Assembly: GCA_945867815.1 (NCBI GenBank)
Contig: CAMBIX010000001.1
Span: forward strand, 434,001 to 498,000
DNA from: an uncultured Veillonellaceae bacterium
GTDB lineage: Bacteria > Bacillota > Negativicutes > Veillonellales > Veillonellaceae
Direction: 5' to 3'
Length of the DNA: 64,000 bases
In this document: in pieces, positions 1 through 8,939 of the stretch
How positions within the stretch are numbered: position 1 is the stretch's first letter
Layout of the letters: each line of letters opens with the position of its first letter
Position numbers and translations under genes: made by a program
The notes under the pieces: model-generated
What the model was told of the DNA's origin: nothing
The model's database searches: none
The model's input: only the letters and a program-made list of their open reading frames with translations

Positions 1-443
1 TTTAGTACAACAGGAATAGTGAAATTATTTTTTATATGTCCAATAATAGCTTCTACTGACTCTTTATTGCCATCATAAGAAATAAAACGAGCTGTTGGAA
101 TACCAGCCCCTTGGAATACATCCTTGCTAACCTTTTTATTCATACCAACCGCATGAGCCATAACACCTGGACCTGTATAAGGGATGCCAGCCATTTCCAA
201 AGCACCCTGCAAAGCGCCATCTTCACCAAACTTACCATGGATGGCATTAAATACGACATCTCCATGAGCAGCCTTAATATCTTCTACGACATGATCTGGA
301 TGTAGTTCCATAGGTACCACCTTATAAGATAAGGCTTGTAAGGCTTCCACAATAGCAGCCCCTGTCCGTCTTGATACTTCCGCTTCTTTAGATGGACCAC
401 CCATCAATACAACGATTGTTTTATCCTTCATATCCTGTATCAT
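1..443 (-). CDS. ddl: D-alanine--D-alanine ligase, N-terminal part (cut by window edge)
   Basis: ATP-grasp ligase that joins two D-alanines for the peptidoglycan stem. About 147 codons are visible. The N-terminal strand is followed by a GGPSKEAEVS loop (the GGxSxE signature of Ddl), then AIHGKFGEDG and IPYTGPGV, both typical of the family's first domain. The ATP-binding and catalytic parts lie outside the window. I chose the ATG at 443 because it overlaps the murC stop as ATGA and has a GGAGG 7-8 bases upstream; a second in-frame ATG at 431 has no better site. It is translationally coupled to murC at the end of the mur cluster. Confidence 0.93.
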   Translation of the reverse strand, partial: MIQDMKDKTIVVLMGGPSKEAEVSRRTGAAIVEALQALSYKVVPMELHPDHVVEDIKAAHGDVVFNAIHGKFGEDGALQGALEMAGIPYTGPGVMAHAVGMNKKVSKDVFQGAGIPTARFISYDGNKESVEAIIGHIKNNFTIPVVL

Positions 444-1813
444 TTTTCATCCTCCAAGAGCGACACTAATTTAGGACCATATTGATTAACCGTACCAGCC
501 CCCATAGTCAACACCAAATCACCAGACTGCACTAATTCCTTAAGCTTAGCTGGCGCATCATTAATATCCGCTACGTATATAACCTTTTTACCTGTTGCTT
601 CCACTGCATCAGGAATCGACCGGCCTGTAATCCCCTGAATGGGTTCTTCGCCTGCCGCATAAATGTCTGTCATCATAAGCACATCCGCTGCGTCAAAAGC
701 ATGTTGATACTGCTTTAATAACAACGATGTTCTCGTATACCGATGCGGTTGGAAGAGGCAAACCACGCGATGTGTCCCCATGGACTTAGCCGCCCGCAAG
801 GTAGCCGCAATTTCCGTCGGATGATGGGCATAATCGTCAACCACCCATACACCCTTTACATGCCCCTTAGTTTCAAAACGACGTTTGGCTCCCTTAAACT
901 TACCAAGCGCACCTATAATCGCTTCTACTGGTACACCTAATTCATAGGTCATAGCAAATGCACCAAGCGCATTCAAAACATTATGTTTACCTGGCACCTG
1001 TAAAACCACTTGGCCTAAGTTTTTTTGCCCTTTCATAACGGTAAAATGCAGTTTGCCTTCTTCATAATGTAAATCATCATACCAATAATCATTAGCCGAA
1101 GACGAACCATAGGTGATAAAGGTGCGATCCACATCAGGCATAATTTGTTGAAGCGCCGTATTATCACCGCAAACAACAGCCACACCATCTTTAGGCAATT
1201 TACAAATGAACTCTTTGAAGGCATTCCATAAATTTTCAATAGTACCATAATGATCCATATGGTCATTTTCTATATTCGTTATCAAAACGCGATAGGGATT
1301 GAGCTTCAAAAAGGACCCATCACTTTCATCAGCTTCGGCTACACTATATTCCCCATGGCCCCATTGGCTGCTACCATTAAGGTAATCCACTTCGCCACCA
1401 ATAATAACACTCGGATCCATATCAGCTTCTACCAAAATCTGTCCAATCATAGATGTTGTTGTAGTCTTACCATGAGCACCAGCTACGGCAATGCCCTTGG
1501 TCATATCAAGTACATTTTTAACAATATCAGACCGATGTAAAATAGGCAGCCCTAACCGTTTAGCTTCTACGATTTCTGGATTATCATCATGTATAGCCGT
1601 TGACCGTACTACCACTTCCGCATTGGCTACATTCTTAGCTTCTTGTTTTAAATAAACCGTAACCCCCTGCTGACGAAAGCGTTCAATCGCTGCTGAATCA
1701 TGCACATCTGAGCCAGTTACTTCATAACCTTGACTCACTAAAATCTGAGCAATAGCACGCATGCCTGCTCCACCTATACCTATTACATGTATTCTGTGAA
1801 TACCTTCTAACAT
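440..1813 (-). CDS. murC: UDP-N-acetylmuramate--L-alanine ligase
   Basis: Cytoplasmic ligase adding L-alanine to UDP-MurNAc, the first amino-acid step of the peptidoglycan stem. 457 aa, the usual length. It shows the N-terminal Rossmann motif IGIGGAGM (about residues 11-18), the ATP-binding GAHGKTTTT near 112-120, the central DDYAHHPTEI and a C-terminal MGAGTVNQYG. The ATG has an AGGAG seven bases upstream. It follows murG by 14 bases and overlaps ddl by four, so it belongs to the mra/mur operon. Confidence 0.97.
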   Translation of the reverse strand: MLEGIHRIHVIGIGGAGMRAIAQILVSQGYEVTGSDVHDSAAIERFRQQGVTVYLKQEAKNVANAEVVVRSTAIHDDNPEIVEAKRLGLPILHRSDIVKNVLDMTKGIAVAGAHGKTTTTSMIGQILVEADMDPSVIIGGEVDYLNGSSQWGHGEYSVAEADESDGSFLKLNPYRVLITNIENDHMDHYGTIENLWNAFKEFICKLPKDGVAVVCGDNTALQQIMPDVDRTFITYGSSSANDYWYDDLHYEEGKLHFTVMKGQKNLGQVVLQVPGKHNVLNALGAFAMTYELGVPVEAIIGALGKFKGAKRRFETKGHVKGVWVVDDYAHHPTEIAATLRAAKSMGTHRVVCLFQPHRYTRTSLLLKQYQHAFDAADVLMMTDIYAAGEEPIQGITGRSIPDAVEATGKKVIYVADINDAPAKLKELVQSGDLVLTMGAGTVNQYGPKLVSLLEDEK

Positions 1814-1827
1814 ATATTAACTCCTAA

Positions 1828-2937
1828 CTATTTTGCGATTTCTAATGCTAGCTCTGCCAAATCTCTTGCTGCTTGTGGTCGACCTATTCCTTTAGCAGCA
1901 GCTGCCATATGAGCTAATTCCTCTCTATGCGTCTTAAAATACTCAATCTCAGAGATTAAGTCCTGCCCTGTCAACATTCGATCAACAATTAATCGTGCTG
2001 CACCAGCGGATACTAAAGCTCGTGCATTATATGTCTGATGATCCTCAGCTGCATATGGATAAGGTATTAGAATCGATGGGATACCACGAACTGTTAATTC
2101 AGCTAAACCAACAGCACCGGCCCTGAAAACAGCCAAATCAGCAGCGGCTAACCCTTTTGGCATATCATGCAAATAAGGCAAAATAAGGGACGATTGACTA
2201 AAAGATTGGCCATCTTTACAGCCTAATTGTTCAAGAACGCTATCATATTCTTGCTGACCTGTCACATGAATCAATTTAATATGTGGCTGATCCTTAAAAT
2301 GACGGTGCACTTCTAACATAGCCGTATTAATACTGCGAGCACCTCGCGAACCACCAGCAATTAAAACAGCAAAATCATCATCAGCTAAATTAAAATGCTG
2401 GCGCCCCATCTCTCTTGTATCAATCAAAACATCAGGCCGTACTGGATTACCTGTATACACCACTCGTTTGGCCTTTGGAAAAGCTTTTTCTGCTTCTTCA
2501 TAGCCAACAGCCACCACATCAACAAAACGACTTAAAATCTTATTAGTAATGCCTGCAATTACATTTTGCTCCTGAATCAAGGTAGGAATATGTCGTAAAG
2601 AAGCAGCCAATAACATAGGCCCACATACATAGCCACCAGTACCAATAACTACATCAGGCTTAAAATCAGAAATAATCCGCATAGCCATAAGCACAGACCC
2701 CATCGACTTACCAAGGGTAACTAAATTCTGTACTGACAAAGACCGACGCAAGCCCTGCACAGGCAAAGTCCGAAAAGGAAAACCTTCTTTAGGTACCAAA
2801 TTGGCTTCTAACCCCTTATCCGTACCTACATAAAGAAACTCTGCTTCCGTTAAGGAGGCGATTTCCCTACCAATAGTAATGGCTGGATAAATATGTCCAC
2901 CCGTACCGCCACCAGATAAAATAACTCGTTTCATCAT
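1828..2937 (-). CDS. murG: UDP-GlcNAc:lipid I GlcNAc transferase
   Basis: Membrane-associated GT28 glycosyltransferase converting lipid I to lipid II on the inner face of the membrane. 369 aa. The N-terminal GGGTGGHIYP loop binds the lipid acceptor side. The C-terminal half has AGGSRGARSIN, the HVTGQQEY stretch and the donor-site region RAGAVGLAELTVRGIPSILIPYP. The start ATG overlaps the murD stop (ATGA); a second ATG follows immediately. In many Bacillota ftsW/spoVE sits beside murG; here murD runs straight into it. Confidence 0.97.
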   Translation of the reverse strand: MMKRVILSGGGTGGHIYPAITIGREIASLTEAEFLYVGTDKGLEANLVPKEGFPFRTLPVQGLRRSLSVQNLVTLGKSMGSVLMAMRIISDFKPDVVIGTGGYVCGPMLLAASLRHIPTLIQEQNVIAGITNKILSRFVDVVAVGYEEAEKAFPKAKRVVYTGNPVRPDVLIDTREMGRQHFNLADDDFAVLIAGGSRGARSINTAMLEVHRHFKDQPHIKLIHVTGQQEYDSVLEQLGCKDGQSFSQSSLILPYLHDMPKGLAAADLAVFRAGAVGLAELTVRGIPSILIPYPYAAEDHQTYNARALVSAGAARLIVDRMLTGQDLISEIEYFKTHREELAHMAAAAKGIGRPQAARDLAELALEIAK

Positions 2938-4310
2938 CGGCCCCCTTTTACCTTTGCCTCTAACTCTTTCACTTCTTTCTTAAAGTCATCGCCTCGTTCT
3001 TCAAAGCAGGAATACCAATCAAAGCTAGAGCAAGCTGGTGATAATAAGACTACATCGCCGGCTCTTGCTAATTCTGATCCAAGCACAACAGCCCCATGCA
3101 TAGATTCAGCCCGCCAAATACGATCAACACCAGCTTCCTTAGCTGCCTTTTCAAAGCGTTCCGCTGCTTCACCTATGAGAATAATCCCTTTGGTACGTTT
3201 TTTTACTTCTTTCATAAAATCAGCGAGTGGTGTCATCTTATCATGACCACCAGCGATAAGAAATACCTGCCCATTAAAGGCTTCTAATGCCTTAATGGCT
3301 GAATCTGTATTGGTTGCCTTTGAATCGTTATAGTATTTAACTTGCTTAATCGTAGCTACGTATTCAATGCGATGTTCCACACTTTTAAAGGCAGCTATGG
3401 CTTTCTTAATAAGGGCTACTGGCACACCTAAAGCAAAAGTTAAGGCAATAACAGCTAAAATATTCTCTATATTATGTTGCCCTGGCAAATGGATATCTGC
3501 CGTCGTAATAACCGCTTCTGCCTGTCCCTGCCGTACCGCATAGCAAGTATTATCGGCAAAATAAGCTCCATCACTGACTTTTTGCTTCTGACTAATCAAT
3601 AGCACATGTCCTTGGGTGCGTTCTTGCATAGTTGCGACAATAGTATCATCTACATTCAAAACAGTAAAATCAGACCCTGTCTGATTAGCAAAAATAGTTT
3701 CTTTAGCCTTCTGATAAGCGGCCATCGTTTTATGACGTTGCAAATGGTCCGGCGTAATATTTAATACAATAGCTCCCTTAGGATGAAAGGTATGACACGT
3801 TTCTAACTGATAACTAGAAACCTCAGCCACTACATAACCATTAGCTGGTACTGTCATCACTTGTTCACTTAAAGAATCACCAATATTACCACCAATACAA
3901 ATAGGATAACCTGCTTCTTTTAAAACAGCACCTAACAACATCGTCGTTGTAGTCTTACCATTTGTACCCGTAACGGCCAAAATGGGAGCTTTAGCCACCT
4001 GATAAGCTAACTCCACTTCACCGATAATAGGAATCTGTCTCTTAGCTGCTTCAACTAGGATAGGAATGGTTAAGGGAATACCTGGCGACACAATAATAAT
4101 ATCCGTTCCGTCTAACAAGGAATTATCTTGACGACCAGTAATTACGCGGACACCCGCTCGGCTTAACTCTTGTCCATCCTTACTCGATAAGGCTATCTCT
4201 TTGTTATCATTTAAGATGACTCGTCCACCTACGGCAGACGCGGTTATAGCCGCTCCTATACCACTCGTACCAGCACCTAGAACAAGAATATTTTTATTGG
4301 TATAATCCAT
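2934..4310 (-). CDS. murD: UDP-MurNAc-L-alanine--D-glutamate ligase
   Basis: Adds D-glutamate to UDP-MurNAc-L-Ala. The N-terminal domain has VLGAGTSGIGAA, followed by the Mur-ligase P-loop VTGTNGKTTTT and the ligase motifs YNDSKATNTDS and LLSPACSSFD near the C-terminus. The reading frame can be extended to a TTG at 4337, but the ATG at 4310 has AGGTGG five bases upstream and starts right at the Rossmann strand, so I prefer 4310 (458 aa). It overlaps murG by four bases and starts 31 bases after mraY ends. Confidence 0.96.
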   Translation of the reverse strand: MDYTNKNILVLGAGTSGIGAAITASAVGGRVILNDNKEIALSSKDGQELSRAGVRVITGRQDNSLLDGTDIIIVSPGIPLTIPILVEAAKRQIPIIGEVELAYQVAKAPILAVTGTNGKTTTTMLLGAVLKEAGYPICIGGNIGDSLSEQVMTVPANGYVVAEVSSYQLETCHTFHPKGAIVLNITPDHLQRHKTMAAYQKAKETIFANQTGSDFTVLNVDDTIVATMQERTQGHVLLISQKQKVSDGAYFADNTCYAVRQGQAEAVITTADIHLPGQHNIENILAVIALTFALGVPVALIKKAIAAFKSVEHRIEYVATIKQVKYYNDSKATNTDSAIKALEAFNGQVFLIAGGHDKMTPLADFMKEVKKRTKGIILIGEAAERFEKAAKEAGVDRIWRAESMHGAVVLGSELARAGDVVLLSPACSSFDWYSCFEERGDDFKKEVKELEAKVKGGR

Positions 4311-4341
4311 TTTTACCACCTGATACAGACCTAGCAACTAC

Positions 4342-5313
4342 TTATTTTAAAATATAAATAAAGAGACCAGCGACGGAACAAATAACCGTTGCTAACCAAA
4401 AAACGAAAACAACCTTACGTTCACTCCACCCAGACAATTCAAAATGATGGTGAATAGGACTCATCTTAAAGACACGTACGCCACGAGTTTTAAAGGAAAC
4501 AACTTGGATAATGACTGACAAGGCTTCCATAACAAAGACAAGACCTACAATAACTAGCAAAAATTCAGATTTAGTCATAATAGCCATACCACTAAAGGCA
4601 CCGCCAATAGCTAAAGAACCTGTATCTCCCATGAAGACCTTAGCTGGATTCATATTATAAAACAAGAAACCCAGACAAGCCCCACATAAGGCAATAGCCA
4701 CATAAGAAACGGCAGATACACCTGCTAAAATACCAATAGACGCATACGTTACGGCCACCACTGCTGAACAACCACCAGCTAGGCCATCTAGACCATCAGT
4801 TAAATTAACTGCATTCGTTGTCCCTACAATAACAAAGAAGACAAGAACGTAATAGAACCAACCCAAATCAACAGAATAATTGGTAAAAGGAACCCACACA
4901 CTCGTTGGTAAGGTAACAATCTCTGTTGCTATGTAGCAAAAAATAGCAGACATGATAAATTGGCCAAGCAATTTTTGCTTAGCCGTTAAGCCTAGATTTC
5001 TCTTTTTAACAGCCTTAATAAAATCATCACTAAAGCCAAGTAAGGCGTGCCCCAAGGTGAGGAAGAGCAAAATCCACATAGTTACCGACCAAGGCGCGTA
5101 AACCAATACGGTAATGGTCATACCTAGTAGTAAAAATAGACCACCCATAGTTGGTGTGCCCGATTTCTTTTTATGGCTCTCTGGTCCCTCTTCACGGATA
5201 CTTTGCTGCGCGTGTAAACGCTTTAACATAGGAATAGCTAATTTACCAAAGATAACCGTTAGCACTAAGGATGTAATAAAGGCATACACCAAAGGCATAG
5301 AAATCGAAACCAT
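4342..5313 (-). CDS. mraY: Phospho-MurNAc-pentapeptide translocase
   Basis: Integral membrane transferase making lipid I from UDP-MurNAc-pentapeptide and undecaprenyl phosphate. 323 aa with about ten hydrophobic segments. It carries the family signatures KKKSGTPTMGG near the N-terminus, NLTDGLDGLAGG in the middle (catalytic Asp region), FMGDTGSLAIGG and the C-terminal PIHHHFELSGW. The ATG has AAGGAGAG six bases upstream. A 182-base gap separates it from murF, unusually long for this cluster, and that gap contains a possible extended -10 promoter. Confidence 0.97.
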   Translation of the reverse strand: MVSISMPLVYAFITSLVLTVIFGKLAIPMLKRLHAQQSIREEGPESHKKKSGTPTMGGLFLLLGMTITVLVYAPWSVTMWILLFLTLGHALLGFSDDFIKAVKKRNLGLTAKQKLLGQFIMSAIFCYIATEIVTLPTSVWVPFTNYSVDLGWFYYVLVFFVIVGTTNAVNLTDGLDGLAGGCSAVVAVTYASIGILAGVSAVSYVAIALCGACLGFLFYNMNPAKVFMGDTGSLAIGGAFSGMAIMTKSEFLLVIVGLVFVMEALSVIIQVVSFKTRGVRVFKMSPIHHHFELSGWSERKVVFVFWLATVICSVAGLFIYILK

Positions 5314-5373
5314 CGGATTCTCTCCTTACATTTATAACTTTTATACAATGAATCAAATAACTCTAACTTATAT

Positions 5374-5382
5374 AGTATAGCA
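5374..5382 (-). promoter_or_regulatory. Possible extended -10 promoter for mraY
   Basis: On the minus strand the gap between murF and mraY contains TGCTATACT, an extended -10 (TGn + TATACT) about 60 bases before the mraY start. No good -35 is visible. The same TGCTATACT string recurs before the methyltransferase gene and before nhaA, which supports its use as a promoter element. Confidence 0.4.
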
Positions 5383-5495
5383 ACAAATCTAGAGACTGAC
5401 TACCTTAATTCATAAGGCAAAAACAAATCTCCCCAATTGTCAATGGCAGTACCACCTTTTTAATTGACGCCTAAGGCTAAGAACTCACTAAAAAT

Positions 5496-6869
5496 CTAAA
5501 CCAATCCTTCTCTTAGCTCATCGATAAGCCGCTCCATACGAAGACCCCGAGAGCCTTTAATCAGAAGACAATCTCCTGCTTGGTGTATAGACATATAGGC
5601 ATCAACCATATCCAGTTGACTATCACAATGCTTAACTATAGGCACACCAGCCGTACGTGCAGCCAAGCTAATTTCTTTAGACGCTTGACCAAAAGTAAAG
5701 ACCGCATCATAGCCTTCTTTACCTAAAAGCTCGCCTACTTGCCTATGCCCTTCCTTAGTAAAATCACCTAATTCTAGCATATCTCCTAACATGGCTATCT
5801 TACGTTTACTGTCTAGCTGTCCTAGGGCCTTAATAGATTCGGCCATGGACGATGGATTAGCATTATAGGCATCATTAAAAACAACGATATCACCTAACGT
5901 CAACAATTCTTGGCGCATAGGCATACCTGTAAAAGAACCAAGCCCTTTACTAATCTTGTAATCAGGCACCCGAAGAACGCGGCCTACCGCAATAGCTGCT
6001 AAAGCATCATACACATTGTGTTCCCCAATCATAGGTAAAAACACATCAAACACATCATCAAAATTGCGGCAGCTAAATTTTATACCATCCTTTTTATAAC
6101 GCAAATTCGATGCATAGACCGTAGCCTCTTTGCCTTGTAGTCCATAGAAAATAGGTCGTGCCTGCGTCCGTTCTTTCATAGCGCAAACCCGTTTGTCATC
6201 TGCATTAAGAATAACAGTTCCTTCCGCTCCAATGGCTTCTACTAATTCAGCTTTAGCATCAGCGATTTTATCCTGTGACCCTAGTAGTTCAATATGACTC
6301 GTACCTACATTGGTAACTACGCCAATAGTCGGTTCAGCAATATCAGCTAACTCTTTAATTTGACCTAGGCCGCGCATACCCATTTCAACAACACAAGCTT
6401 CATGGTCTGGTGCTAACTGTAACAGGGTTTTAGGCAGGCCGATTTCATTATTAAAATTCTTTTCTGTTTTTAATACCTTATATTTAGTAGCTAGAACAGC
6501 AGCAATCATTTCCTTAGTCGTTGTCTTACCAGAAGAGCCTGTAACAGCTACGACGGGAATATTAAAACGTCGCCGATGATAACGTGCCAATGCTTGATAC
6601 GCTATTAATGTATTAGCCACAGCTATACAAGGAAAACCTGCTATTTCTTTACCTTCCGTAACGAGAGCCGCTATCGCTCCTTTTTCACAAGCCTTGTCGA
6701 TAAAGGCATGACCATCAAAATTAGCCCCTTCCAAGGCTAAAAATAAATTTCCCTTTCCAATGGTTCGTGTATCTGTTGATACATCAGTAAAAGATGTTTC
6801 CTTATCAAAGGTCCCAATTAAATGGCCACCTGTTGCTTCTACTACTTCTTCAATCGTAAAAACAGCCAT
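5496..6869 (-). CDS. murF: UDP-MurNAc-tripeptide--D-alanyl-D-alanine ligase
   Basis: Adds the D-Ala-D-Ala dipeptide to UDP-MurNAc-tripeptide, completing the pentapeptide. 457 aa. Visible motifs are the N-terminal VSTDTRTIGKGNLFLAL, the P-loop VTGSSGKTTTKEM, NFNNEIGLP, MGMRGLGQI and FNDAYNANPSSM, followed by MLGDMLELG; together these are specific for MurF. The start overlaps the murE stop as TAATG, with GGGGAGAG upstream inside murE, so translation is coupled to murE. Confidence 0.97.
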   Translation of the reverse strand: MAVFTIEEVVEATGGHLIGTFDKETSFTDVSTDTRTIGKGNLFLALEGANFDGHAFIDKACEKGAIAALVTEGKEIAGFPCIAVANTLIAYQALARYHRRRFNIPVVAVTGSSGKTTTKEMIAAVLATKYKVLKTEKNFNNEIGLPKTLLQLAPDHEACVVEMGMRGLGQIKELADIAEPTIGVVTNVGTSHIELLGSQDKIADAKAELVEAIGAEGTVILNADDKRVCAMKERTQARPIFYGLQGKEATVYASNLRYKKDGIKFSCRNFDDVFDVFLPMIGEHNVYDALAAIAVGRVLRVPDYKISKGLGSFTGMPMRQELLTLGDIVVFNDAYNANPSSMAESIKALGQLDSKRKIAMLGDMLELGDFTKEGHRQVGELLGKEGYDAVFTFGQASKEISLAARTAGVPIVKHCDSQLDMVDAYMSIHQAGDCLLIKGSRGLRMERLIDELREGLV

Positions 6870-8356
6870 TACGCTCTCCCCTTTAACGCTTTACGCGCTT
6901 CTTCTCTATCATCGAAATGGATTGTCTTATCTTTTAAAATCTGATAATCTTCATGCCCCTTACCAGCAATTAACACCACATCACCTGGCTGGGCTTCCTG
7001 AATCGCCTGCTGTATAGCCGTACGACGATCAACTTCTACAAACATAACGGATGTATCCCGTAAATGCGTCCGTACGCCTTCTGCCACTTGTCCCACAATA
7101 GATACAGGATCTTCCGTACGCGGATTATCCGACGTTACATAAATACGATCCGCATACTTAGCTGCTATAGCACCCATAATCGGCCGTTTAGTTGCATCTC
7201 GGTCACCACCACAGCCAAAGACAACAGCTATCTTCTTATCCGTAATCTTCTGGGCTGTCCGCAGGATATTTTCAAGTCCATCTGGCGTGTGGGCATAGTC
7301 AACAACAACAGCAAAAGGCTGCCCTTCTTCAACGAGTTCAAATCGACCCGGTACAGCTGTAAACGTCGATAAGGACTTAATAATTGCTTCCATGCTAACG
7401 CCTTCTAAAAGACAAGCCCCCACAGCTGCCAAGGTATTATAAACATTAAACAAGCCTGTCGTCCGCATATGGATGGGATAGGTCTTACCGTCATAAGCAA
7501 TATCATAATCTGATGTTTTAGAAGTAATCGTTAAATTTTCCCCTTCTAAAGTGCCCTTGCCTTGCGTACCATAAGTAATCAAAGGCGTACCCACCTTTTC
7601 AACAACACGATGCCCATAAGGATCATCAATATTAACAACGCAACCCTTGCCTGTCTTATATTGATCTTTAGCGCTTACTTGTTCAAACAATTTGCACTTA
7701 GCCGCTAAGTAATTTTCAAAGGTCTTATGAAAATCCAAATGATCCTGCGTCAAGTTAGTAAAAACAGCCGTATCATACTCTACACCAGCTACCCGTTCTA
7801 AGGCCAAGGCATGGGAGGAAACCTCCATAACACAATGAGTCACTCCTTCATCTACCATTTGGCGAAGAATATGCTGCAAATCAACCACGTCTGGCGTTGT
7901 ATTATGAATAGGATAGCTCTTATCCCCAATTAAGGTATGCACCGTACCAATAATGCCTACCTTATGACCTTGTCCGCGCAAAATATGTCCAATCATATGC
8001 GTTGTTGTCGTTTTACCATTGGTACCTGTAACGCCAATCATGCGCATTTGACGAGCTGGATAATCATAAAAATAAGGTACGCACTCTTGCATGGCCTTTC
8101 TCGTATCAGCTACCTTAATACAAGTTACTGTATCAGGCACCTGTACATTCTCTGACACTAAAATAGCTACAGCACCAGCCTGAACAGCCTTATCTATATA
8201 AGCATGCCCATTCACATGTGCCCCTACAAGACAAATAAAAAGGCTGCCTGCCTTAACCTGCCGAGAATCAGCTGTTATATGACTTACCTGATTGGTAAGA
8301 GGCCCCGTTACCTTAGCCCCAGTAATTACTTTTACAATATTCTCTACTGTCTTCAT
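6869..8356 (-). CDS. murE: UDP-MurNAc-tripeptide synthetase, meso-DAP type
   Basis: Adds the third stem residue. The motif DNPR (in TSDNPRTEDP) is the established signature of meso-diaminopimelate-adding MurE, as opposed to lysine-adding forms. The P-loop VTGTNGKTTTTHM, the EVSSHALAL stretch and VVDYAHTPDGLEN are all present. The frame is open to 8413, but the ATG at 8356 has TAGGAG eight bases upstream and begins at the conserved N-terminus, giving 495 aa. The upstream extension would read through an intrinsic terminator hairpin and overlap ftsL. Confidence 0.96.
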   Translation of the reverse strand: MKTVENIVKVITGAKVTGPLTNQVSHITADSRQVKAGSLFICLVGAHVNGHAYIDKAVQAGAVAILVSENVQVPDTVTCIKVADTRKAMQECVPYFYDYPARQMRMIGVTGTNGKTTTTHMIGHILRGQGHKVGIIGTVHTLIGDKSYPIHNTTPDVVDLQHILRQMVDEGVTHCVMEVSSHALALERVAGVEYDTAVFTNLTQDHLDFHKTFENYLAAKCKLFEQVSAKDQYKTGKGCVVNIDDPYGHRVVEKVGTPLITYGTQGKGTLEGENLTITSKTSDYDIAYDGKTYPIHMRTTGLFNVYNTLAAVGACLLEGVSMEAIIKSLSTFTAVPGRFELVEEGQPFAVVVDYAHTPDGLENILRTAQKITDKKIAVVFGCGGDRDATKRPIMGAIAAKYADRIYVTSDNPRTEDPVSIVGQVAEGVRTHLRDTSVMFVEVDRRTAIQQAIQEAQPGDVVLIAGKGHEDYQILKDKTIHFDDREEARKALKGRA

Positions 8357-8372
8357 GCTATCACTCCTATAT

Positions 8373-8394
8373 AAAAGGCAGCCCCTAGGCTGCC
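8373..8394 (-). terminator. Short intrinsic terminator between ftsL and murE
   Basis: Arms GGCAGCC and GGCTGCC (8377-8383 and 8388-8394) flank a four-base loop and are followed on the minus strand by TTTTAT. It sits immediately after ftsL, where ftsI is normally found, and may separate or attenuate expression of the mur genes. Confidence 0.7.
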
Positions 8395-8402
8395 TCTGCG
8401 TA

Positions 8403-8816
8403 TTAATCAACAATATGTTTTGTTACATTTTTACTACGTTCTACAGTCGTTCCTTGGCTATTATAAACAAATGTATTAGGCATAACCATACCTAATTTTT
8501 TCTGGGCAATCTCTTCAATGCGTTCTGGCGATTTAAGCTGAGCTACATCCAATTGCAATTGTTCATTTGTCTTTGTAGCCTGCAAAAGAGCTTGCTGGTC
8601 TTTAACTACACCATAACCAGCCCGCGTATTTATACTCTGTAGAATCAAAAAGATAAGCATTAAGAAAGCCGCCAGCATGATAAGGCTGATACTATGCCGC
8701 AACTCAGGTGTTACATCAGATAAAAAGCGAACCCGCCGTTTCTTAACCTTAGTCCGTGCCCCCGTCCTTGCGACTGCATCCTTCATCTGCCAATTACCCG
8801 CTTCTCGCGCCAACAT
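8403..8816 (-). CDS. ftsL: FtsL/DivIC-type cell-division protein
   Basis: Small bitopic division protein: a basic cytoplasmic N-terminus (VKKRRVRF), one membrane segment at about residues 43-63, then a short coiled coil (LLQATKTNEQLQLDVAQL) and IEEIAQKKLGMVMP, the usual end of FtsL/DivIC proteins. 137 aa. FtsL assembles with DivIB/FtsQ and DivIC/FtsB at the septum. Identification rests on architecture and position between rsmH and murE, since FtsL sequences are poorly conserved. The start has AGGAGG seven bases upstream. Confidence 0.85.
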   Translation of the reverse strand: MLAREAGNWQMKDAVARTGARTKVKKRRVRFLSDVTPELRHSISLIMLAAFLMLIFLILQSINTRAGYGVVKDQQALLQATKTNEQLQLDVAQLKSPERIEEIAQKKLGMVMPNTFVYNSQGTTVERSKNVTKHIVD

Positions 8817-8939
8817 ACGACTTCCTCCTACTACTTATGCCTAAAAACTACACTCTATTAACTAGCTCTATTTATTAACTAATAAAATTATCTCTATATT
8901 TAATCTAACTTTTTATCCCTATCAGCCTTTACTAACCAG

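Noticed and set aside
1033-1266. Small ORFs antisense to or within the mur genes
   Set aside because: They are other-frame shadows of murC, murD and their neighbours, without ribosome sites.
5425-5475. T-box-like string AGGTGGTACTGCC on the minus strand before mraY
   Set aside because: There is no specifier loop, antiterminator or terminator around it and the match to the T-box core is partial; mraY would also be an unusual target.
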